The notes below the pieces were generated by a model. It was not told the origin of the DNA. It saw nothing but the letters and a program-made list of their open reading frames with translations, and searched no databases. From Candidatus Peregrinibacteria bacterium RIFCSPLOWO2_01_FULL_48_20 (GTDB lineage: Bacteria > Patescibacteriota > Gracilibacteria > UBA1369 > 2-02-FULL-48-14): 10,040 bases of DNA. The stretch is taken from NCBI GenBank assembly GCA_001787475.1, contig MFXB01000044.1, positions 1 to 10,040 on the forward strand, written 5' to 3'. Numbering within the stretch: the stretch's first letter is position 1; every line of letters starts with the position of its first letter. A program made the translations under genes and the position numbers. Positions 5,766 to 10,040 of the stretch are shown one piece after another.

Positions 5766-6470
5766 ATGTCTGAAAATCATTCTCAATCTGTTTGGATGGG
5801 CCTCAGTTTTCTCGCCGTAGGTCTTATGGGAGGAATTCTTTTTACAAATGGGGGACAAGGATTCGCCAATTTGTTTGATGGGAGTCAGGCGACGGACGAT
5901 TCTGTCGAAGAAGCGGCTCCCGATGTGGATCCGGATTCTTTGGAAACCGTTGCGGTGAGCGTGGATGATGATGCGGTAATGGGTGACCCCGATGCGCCGG
6001 TTACGATTGTAGAATTCAGTGATTTCCAATGTCCTTATTGTGAAAAGTTCTACACGGAAACGCTTCCTTTGATTAAAGAAAACTACATCGATACCGGAAA
6101 AGTGAAATTGATTTACCGAGATTTGCCTTTGCCGAGCCATGACAAAGCGGATGATGCCGCGGAGGCAGCCGAATGTTTTGCCGAAGCGGGAGGTGACTAC
6201 TATGCTTACCACGATTGGCTTTTTGAAAATGTGGCTGCGTGGGCCAATGAAGATGTGACGGGGTCATTGATTGCCGGTGCTCAAGAATTGGGTTTCGATA
6301 TCTCCGCCTGTCTTGAGAACGGTGACATGCAAGACGAAGTGAACGCCGATTACACGGCCGGAAAAAGCTACGGCGTGACCGGAACTCCTTCCTTCTTTAT
6401 CAATGGAAAAAAGCTCGTGGGCGCTTGGCCTTACGATGTCTTTGAATCCGTAATCGAGTCTCAGCTTTAA
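5766..6470 (+). CDS. Membrane-anchored DsbA-like thiol:disulfide oxidoreductase
   Basis: A 234-residue protein with an N-terminal uncleaved-looking membrane helix (about 9-27, WMGLSFLAVGLMGGILF), an acidic linker (about 38-65) and a DsbA/thioredoxin-fold domain (about 66-234). The active site is Cys-Pro-Tyr-Cys at 89-92 after VEFSDFQ. The conserved cis-proline is Pro208 in GVTGTPSFFING, and the helical insertion typical of DsbA lies between. It would act outside the cytoplasmic membrane, forming or rearranging disulfides in exported proteins, like the BdbD/DsbA group with motif GDPDAPVTIVEFSDFQCPYC. One more cysteine pair candidate is Cys at the AAECFAE helix and Cys in ISACLEN. No dsbB or vkor partner is in the window. 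It is divergent from tRNA-Leu and 29 bp upstream of obg. Redox direction (oxidase versus reductase) cannot be decided from sequence. Confidence 0.93.
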   Translation: MSENHSQSVWMGLSFLAVGLMGGILFTNGGQGFANLFDGSQATDDSVEEAAPDVDPDSLETVAVSVDDDAVMGDPDAPVTIVEFSDFQCPYCEKFYTETLPLIKENYIDTGKVKLIYRDLPLPSHDKADDAAEAAECFAEAGGDYYAYHDWLFENVAAWANEDVTGSLIAGAQELGFDISACLENGDMQDEVNADYTAGKSYGVTGTPSFFINGKKLVGAWPYDVFESVIESQL

Positions 6471-6499
6471 CTTTAAAAGTTTTTTGCAGGCCGCACACT

Positions 6500-7900
6500 A
6501 TGTTTTTTGATGAGGTAAAACTTGAACTTGAAGGTGGCAAAGGTGGAAACGGTGCGGTTTTTTTTCATCGTGAAAAATATGTGGATGTGGGCGGGCCCGA
6601 TGGCGGTGACGGTGGAAACGGTGGAAATGTGATTTTGGAAGCGGATGAGAATTTCAACACGCTGCAGCACTTCACGGGTCTCAAACATTTTAAGGCTGAG
6701 GATGGAGAGCCCGGCTTCAAGAACAACATGGCGGGAAAAGCCGGAGAGGATTTGATTTTGCATGTTCCGGTGGGAACCCTGGTTTATGATGAGAAAACGA
6801 GCGAGGAGCTGGTGGATTTAAAAGAAAAGGGTGAGCGGTTTTCGGCCGCCGAAGGCGGCCGCGGAGGCTACGGAAACGGGCATTTCCCCAGCAGTACGCG
6901 TCAAGCGCCCACTTTTGCCGAGCTTGGAGACGTCGGAGTGCTTCGAAAACTTCGTTTTGAACTGCGTTTGGCGGCGGACGTGGGACTCGTGGGATTTCCT
7001 TCCGCCGGAAAATCCACTTTTATTTCTCATGTGTCTTCGGCCAAGCCCAAAGTGGCGGCCTATCCTTTCACGACTTTGGTTCCGAACTTGGGCGTGGTTT
7101 ACTTATCTAAACGCTCACCTTCGGTGAGTGGCGGCAAGTCGCAAAGTTTTGTCATCGCCGACATGCCCGGTATTATTGAAGGCGCTTCCGAAGGGAAGGG
7201 GCTCGGGGATCAGTTTCTCAAGCACATTTCCCGCACGGCCATTCTGCTCTTTCTTTTGGATCCTTTTTCCTATGAAGATCGAACCCTTGTAGAGCAGTAC
7301 AAAATTTTGGTGGATGAGATTAAAAAATACAAGAAAACGCTTTTGGAAAAAGACTTTTTTGTAGTGATGAACAAAATCGATTCCATCCCGGAGGAAGACC
7401 GCGAACGACTCAAAAAAGAATTTTTGAAGAAGAATCCCAAACTGAAATCGAAGTTCCGCATGGTGTCAGGCGTGAGCGGTGAAGGGATAAAAGAATTGCT
7501 GTTTGAACTTTGGGAGCTGGTCCAAAGTGTTCGCGAAAAGGCACCCGAACCCAAAAAAGGAAAAGACGTGTATGAATACAAGCCGACGGCGCTTATGGAT
7601 GAGAGCTCTTTCAAAGTCGAAAAAATCAAGGAAGTGAAGGCGGAATTTTTTGAAGAAAATGTTCACGGTCTGACCATTGAACCGGAACTCAAGCCCAAAC
7701 GTCTTTTGTTCAAAGTGACCGGCAAACGAATCGAACAAGTTGCTCGAATGACAAACACGTCGCAAGAAGGAGCCGTCAATCGAATTTATGATATTTTCAA
7801 GAAGATGGGCATCCACAACGCCTTGGTTCGCTCTGGCGCAAGAACCGGTGATTTTGTTAGAGTGGGTCCGCACGTTTTTGAATTCCATGAGCAGGCATAA
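6500..7900 (+). CDS. obg: GTPase Obg/CgtA
   Basis: Obg is a 50S-associated GTPase for late ribosome assembly and stress control. The 466-residue protein has the glycine-rich Obg fold (about 1-155: KLELEGGKGGNGAVFF, GGPDGGDGGNGGNV, GGRGGYGN), the G domain with G1 GFPSAGKS (165-172), switch I PFTTLVPNLGV, G3 DMPGI (221-225) and G4 NKID (291-294), and a C-terminal OCT domain (about 385-465: LFKVTGKRIEQVARMTN, KKMGIHNALVRSGARTGDFVRVG, FEF). Between LGVV and SFVIADMPG there are 15 residues where B. subtilis Obg has 6; the extra part contains palindromic element copy 3 (Ser-Pro-Ser-Val-Ser at 206-210). Linker residues about 340-385 are lysine- and glutamate-rich. The gene begins 29 bp after the dsbA-like gene and ends 5 bp before pth, so an obg-pth transcript is likely. 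The start ATG lacks a well-placed Shine-Dalgarno sequence. Confidence 0.97.
   Translation: MFFDEVKLELEGGKGGNGAVFFHREKYVDVGGPDGGDGGNGGNVILEADENFNTLQHFTGLKHFKAEDGEPGFKNNMAGKAGEDLILHVPVGTLVYDEKTSEELVDLKEKGERFSAAEGGRGGYGNGHFPSSTRQAPTFAELGDVGVLRKLRFELRLAADVGLVGFPSAGKSTFISHVSSAKPKVAAYPFTTLVPNLGVVYLSKRSPSVSGGKSQSFVIADMPGIIEGASEGKGLGDQFLKHISRTAILLFLLDPFSYEDRTLVEQYKILVDEIKKYKKTLLEKDFFVVMNKIDSIPEEDRERLKKEFLKKNPKLKSKFRMVSGVSGEGIKELLFELWELVQSVREKAPEPKKGKDVYEYKPTALMDESSFKVEKIKEVKAEFFEENVHGLTIEPELKPKRLLFKVTGKRIEQVARMTNTSQEGAVNRIYDIFKKMGIHNALVRSGARTGDFVRVGPHVFEFHEQA
6843..6861. repeat. Strong 19-nt GC inverted repeat in obg
   Basis: CGGCCGCC-GAA-GGCGGCCG is a perfect inverted repeat with 8-bp arms and a 3-nt GAA loop. 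It encodes Ala-Ala-Glu-Gly-Gly-Arg in the conserved GGRGG.GN region of Obg without adding length compared with other Obg proteins. The CC-GAA-GG centre is the same as in the 18-nt palindromic element (read as CTCACC-GAA-GGTGAG). Confidence 0.7.
7113..7130 (+). repeat. 18-nt palindromic element, copy 3 (in obg)
   Basis: Identical to copy 1, but read by the host gene in the other orientation. The phase still places TCA-CC-x-x-GTG-AG so that the peptide is Ser-Pro-Ser-Val-Ser (206-210). It lies in the loop before the G3 motif of Obg, where this protein is about 9 residues longer than B. subtilis Obg. Confidence 0.85.
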
Positions 7901-7905
7901 ACACT

Positions 7906-8448
7906 ATGAAAATAATTTGCGGTCTTGGAAATCCGGGTAGGTCTTACGCGCGTTCTAGGCATAACGTGGGTTTCATGTTGGTGGATGCTTTTGCCAAAAA
8001 ACATGATTTCCCAAAATTTGAAGAGAAAGGGAAGGCACTGTTTAGTGCAAAGGGAAGCGGCGAAGGAAAAATCATCCTCATGAAACCGCAAACTTTTATG
8101 AATCTTTCCGGCGAGGCCGTACAAGAGGTTTTGAATTTTTACAAAGTCGAACCCAAGGACTTTTATGCCGTTTACGACGATGTGGATTTGCCGCTCGGAA
8201 CGCTTCGTTTCCGTGAGAAAGGCTCTGCCGGTACTCACAACGGCATGAAATCGGTTATTCAGTACCTCGCAACCATGGAATTCCCGCGTCTTCGCCTCGG
8301 CATTGAATCTCGAGGGGAAACCGCTCCGCAGCAGCTCGATCTCCACGATTTTGTCTTGGCGCCCTTTTTGGAGGATGAATTGCCTATTCTTCAGAAGGCG
8401 ATTGAGGAAGGGATTGAGATTTTGGAAAAAAGCCTTGCTTCAGAGTGA
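7906..8448 (+). CDS. pth: Peptidyl-tRNA hydrolase
   Basis: Pth cleaves peptidyl-tRNA released by stalled ribosomes and recycles the tRNA. The 180-residue protein keeps the core motifs: GLGNPG (6-11) with Asn9; RHNVGF with catalytic His19; KPQTFMNLSG; YDDVDLPLG, where Asp91 corresponds to E. coli Asp93; and GTHNGMKS, where Asn112 corresponds to E. coli Asn114. The segment FPRLRLGIESRG and the C-terminal helix are also present. It is slightly shorter than E. coli Pth (194), mainly at the C-terminus, which is common. It begins 5 bp after obg and is followed by 39 bp to rplU. No Shine-Dalgarno sequence precedes the ATG; close coupling to obg could support its translation. Confidence 0.96.
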   Translation: MKIICGLGNPGRSYARSRHNVGFMLVDAFAKKHDFPKFEEKGKALFSAKGSGEGKIILMKPQTFMNLSGEAVQEVLNFYKVEPKDFYAVYDDVDLPLGTLRFREKGSAGTHNGMKSVIQYLATMEFPRLRLGIESRGETAPQQLDLHDFVLAPFLEDELPILQKAIEEGIEILEKSLASE

Positions 8449-8487
8449 ATTATTCCGTAAAGTGAGCGCGCTTTGATCTAAAAAATT

Positions 8488-8976
8488 ATGTTTGCAGTCG
8501 TTTACTTTGGGGGAAAACAATACCGTCTTCGAGAAAAAGACGAGGTGGATGTTGAGAAGTTGGCTATCGAGGCCGGTAAAAACTTCAAAATCAATGAAGT
8601 GTTACTCCTTGGAGAGGAAGATGGCAGTTCCCTTAAGATTGGAATGCCCTTTGTGGCCGGCGCTCATGTGGAGTGCCAAGTCTTGGCACAGGGAAAGGCG
8701 AAAAAAATCCTTGTTTTCAAGTTTCAATCAAAAAAACATTATCACCGAAGTCAAGGTCACCGTCAGCCCTTCACGACCATCAAAGTCTTGAAGATTTCCG
8801 CTGTGGGTGGAAAAACAGCCTCTCCCAAAGAAGAAAAAGCCGTGATGGAAGCCGCCAAAGAGGAAGTAAAAGAGGTAAAAGCAGTGAAAGTGGCTAAACC
8901 CAAAGTCGCGAAAAAGCCGGCCGCCAAAAAGCCTGCTGCGAAGAAGATTACTTCAAAGTCAAATGAACTTACATAG
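8488..8976 (+). CDS. rplU: 50S ribosomal protein bL21 with a long Lys/Ala-rich C-terminal tail
   Basis: The core (residues 1-106) is a normal bL21: MFAVVYFGGKQYRL at the start, a central KINEVLLLG and GMPFVAGAHVECQVL, and the signature FKFQSKKHYHRSQGHRQPFTTIKVLKI. bL21 binds 23S rRNA in the large subunit. The remaining 56 residues (107-162) are an added tail. It is first mixed charged (EEKAVMEAAKEEVKEVKAVK), then basic and repetitive (KVAKKPAAKKPAAKK), of the kind seen on some bacterial ribosomal proteins and histone H1-like proteins. The codons of the KKPAA units differ, so the repeat is not a recent duplication. The gene usually precedes rpmA (bL27), but no rpmA follows here. Its last 14 bp overlap the start of the next gene. 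A purine-poor AT-rich leader without a Shine-Dalgarno sequence precedes the ATG. Confidence 0.95.
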   Translation: MFAVVYFGGKQYRLREKDEVDVEKLAIEAGKNFKINEVLLLGEEDGSSLKIGMPFVAGAHVECQVLAQGKAKKILVFKFQSKKHYHRSQGHRQPFTTIKVLKISAVGGKTASPKEEKAVMEAAKEEVKEVKAVKVAKPKVAKKPAAKKPAAKKITSKSNELT

Positions 8977-9451
8977 AACCCTGCCATTGGCGCTGATGCT
9001 CGGATGCCCTCAAGATTTGGATGAGAGGCATTTTGATGGAGGAGCTTTGGATGAGGGAGACGCGGAACTTACGACCGAAGAAAGAGATGCTCAAATCGAG
9101 GAGGAACTTTTGACTGAGATGATGAGAACTTTTGGGGACTGTGATGCGGTTTTTGAAGCACGTCCTACTATTCTTGCAAGGTGTGAACCATATGTTGAGA
9201 TGAGGGGGCATCAAGTTGTAAAAGAAAGACCGGGATTTTTGGATTCGAACTATCATATCGGAAAATGGAACTTTTGTGAGTATCAAGACGGCAGACACGT
9301 CGATGAGGCTTATGTGCAAGGTTTTTGTAAAGATTTCCTTGAGGGTGATAAGTGGAGAAATTTTATTCCCTCGGGAGCCACGTCCCATTTGGAATTAGAA
9401 AAAGCTTTAAGGGAAGAACCTCAACACTATTCAGGTGGCAGCATACGTTAG
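8963..9451 (+). CDS. Hypothetical acidic protein, putative lipoprotein with four further cysteines
   Basis: I do not recognise a family. The 162-residue protein begins MNLHRTLPLALMLGC, a short signal-like segment ending in Gly-Cys15 that resembles a lipobox, though the -3 Met and -2 Leu are not ideal. An acidic helical region follows (about 28-55, DEGDAELTTEERDAQIEEELL). The remainder contains Cys60, Cys74, Cys105 and Cys122, plus aromatic-rich segments (YHIGKWNFCEYQDG, FCKDFLEGDKWRNFIPSG). Four cysteines could form two disulfides if the protein is exported. The start ATG lies within rplU in another frame (14-bp overlap), suggesting translational coupling. The opposite-strand frame here has no recognisable features. 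The reading frame is open throughout and ends just before a probable terminator, which supports it being a real last gene of the run. Export and lipidation are inference. Confidence 0.65.
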   Translation: MNLHRTLPLALMLGCPQDLDERHFDGGALDEGDAELTTEERDAQIEEELLTEMMRTFGDCDAVFEARPTILARCEPYVEMRGHQVVKERPGFLDSNYHIGKWNFCEYQDGRHVDEAYVQGFCKDFLEGDKWRNFIPSGATSHLELEKALREEPQHYSGGSIR

Positions 9452-9461
9452 GTCGTGCGCG

Positions 9462-9485
9462 CGCAAAGATTTTGCGTCGATTTTT
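9462..9485 (+). terminator. Probable intrinsic terminator of the obg-pth-rplU run
   Basis: CGCAAA-GAT-TTTGCG (9462-9476) is a perfect 6-bp hairpin starting 10 bases after the stop of the putative lipoprotein gene. After TCGA, five T residues follow (9481-9485). This fits a rho-independent terminator on the plus strand with a moderate stem. Confidence 0.55.
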
Positions 9486-9500
9486 GGCTTATCTAAGCCA
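9485..9500. repeat. Inverted repeat in the convergent intergenic gap
   Basis: TGGCTTATCTAAGCCA is a near-perfect palindrome (TGGCTT-ATCT-AAGCCA) immediately after the T-tract and 3 bases past the stop of the convergent pseudouridine synthase gene. On the minus strand it is followed by A residues rather than T, so it is not a standard terminator for that gene. It may pair in either transcript end. Confidence 0.4.
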
Positions 9501-9503
9501 TCC

Positions 9504-10040
9504 TTATTCTAAAATGGTCGCTAACTCCAAGGGAAGTTCCGCTTCGAAAACCTTTCCGTTGATTTCGAGTCTTTGGGCGTGGAGGAATTGTCTTTTGAGG
9601 CCGTATTTTTCTTCGAATTTTTTGTTCAGAGCTTTGTCACCGTAGGTGGCATCGCCAATCACAGGGTGGCCGATGCTGGCCAGATGGACGCGAATTTGGT
9701 GCGTGCGACCGGTTTCAATGTTTACTTTAAGAAGACTGAAGCCGGGGTGGTTTTCCAGGACTTCGAAGGTGGTGATGGCGTTTTTCCCCTGATGGCTCAC
9801 GGACATTTTCTTTCGATCGGAGGCGTGGCGAGTGATGGAGGCTTCAATCCGTCCTTTTTGTGTTTTTGGATTTCCTTTCACAAGCGCAAGATAGGTTTTC
9901 TTCACCTTTCGATCTTGGAAAAGTTGGCTGTATTTTTGGTGGGTTTTATCATTTTTGGCGATAAGGAGCACACCGGAAGTGTCTTTATCGAGACGATGAA
10001 CGATTCCGGGACGTTTGATGCCCCCGATGCCGCTCAAATC
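9504..10040 (-). CDS. RluA/RluD-family 23S rRNA pseudouridine synthase, 5' end outside the window
   Basis: The C-terminal 179 codons or so are present; the frame continues past the right edge, where the last codons read Asp-Leu-Ser-Gly, so no start is visible. The catalytic motif KRPGIVHRLDKDTSGVLLIAK contains the conserved catalytic Asp of HRLDKDTSG. Also present are KTYLALVKG, ITRHASDRKKMSV, the TGRTHQIRVHLASIGHPVIGD signature and YG after it, and the closing LHAQRLEINGKVFEAELP. These define the RluA/RluC/RluD family, which converts uridines of 23S rRNA to pseudouridine. The wording around RHASDRKKM fits RluD-like enzymes best, but the exact target cannot be assigned without the N-terminal part, where an S4 domain would be expected. 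It converges with the rplU run. Confidence 0.94.
   Translation of the reverse strand, partial: DLSGIGGIKRPGIVHRLDKDTSGVLLIAKNDKTHQKYSQLFQDRKVKKTYLALVKGNPKTQKGRIEASITRHASDRKKMSVSHQGKNAITTFEVLENHPGFSLLKVNIETGRTHQIRVHLASIGHPVIGDATYGDKALNKKFEEKYGLKRQFLHAQRLEINGKVFEAELPLELATILE

Noticed and set aside
5115..6212. Long minus-strand open frame across the YqeY gene, tRNA-Leu and the dsbA-like gene
   Set aside because: It runs through the tRNA gene and antisense to two well-supported genes; no family features are seen.
5215..8750. Partial matches to the palindromic element (TCACCGAAG) in the YqeY gene and rplU
   Set aside because: Only nine bases match, the second arm is absent, and both lie in ordinary conserved codons.
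1..10040. CRISPR arrays, insertion sequences, transposases, prophage genes or rRNA genes
   Set aside because: No regularly spaced repeats, transposase motifs, integrase motifs or rRNA signatures were seen on either strand.

Overview
The window looks like a stretch of a Patescibacteria/CPR-type genome, possibly of the Peregrinibacteria kind. The basis is indirect: a small two-helix T4SS-type pilin of the sort frequent in CPR genomes, compact mostly housekeeping gene content with short or overlapping gene junctions, and almost no Shine-Dalgarno sequences before the starts. UGA acts as a stop here (it ends the pilin, der and pth genes), which argues against the recoded Gracilibacteria/SR1 lineages. 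The lineage is an inference; no 16S rRNA gene is present.

Layout: (1) A T4SS-pilin-like membrane protein (7-534, minus) is divergent from der (586-1998, plus), a two-domain ribosome-assembly GTPase. der ends in a 26-bp tail-to-tail overlap with a predicted nucleotidyltransferase gene (1973-2896, minus). (2) uvrC (2956-5073, plus) is the most unusual gene: it carries an entire GNAT acetyltransferase-like domain inside its C-terminal nuclease domain and lacks the usual C-terminal helix-hairpin-helix domain. A GatB/YqeY-domain gene follows (5100-5543). (3) A tRNA-Leu(CAA) gene (5600-5688, minus) with encoded CCA is divergent from a membrane-anchored DsbA-like thiol oxidoreductase (5766-6470, plus). 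(4) obg, pth, rplU and a small Cys-containing putative lipoprotein gene form a tight plus-strand run (6500-9451), ending at a probable intrinsic terminator. (5) An RluA/RluD-type pseudouridine synthase (minus) runs off the right edge.

Functionally the window is mostly translation and ribosome assembly (Der, Obg, Pth, bL21, tRNA-Leu, YqeY, pseudouridine synthase), plus DNA repair (UvrC) and cell-surface functions (pilin, DsbA-like protein, putative lipoprotein).

Two signals stand out. One is the UvrC-GNAT architecture. The other is an exact 18-nt element with a 15-nt palindromic core (CTCACC-TTC-GGTGAG). It occurs three times, always inside a coding sequence, always in a phase that gives the peptide Ser-Pro-x-Val-Ser. 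In Der and Obg it coincides with extra residues in a loop beside the GTPase switch II/G3 region. It looks like a small in-frame palindromic repeat comparable in style to the Rickettsia palindromic elements.
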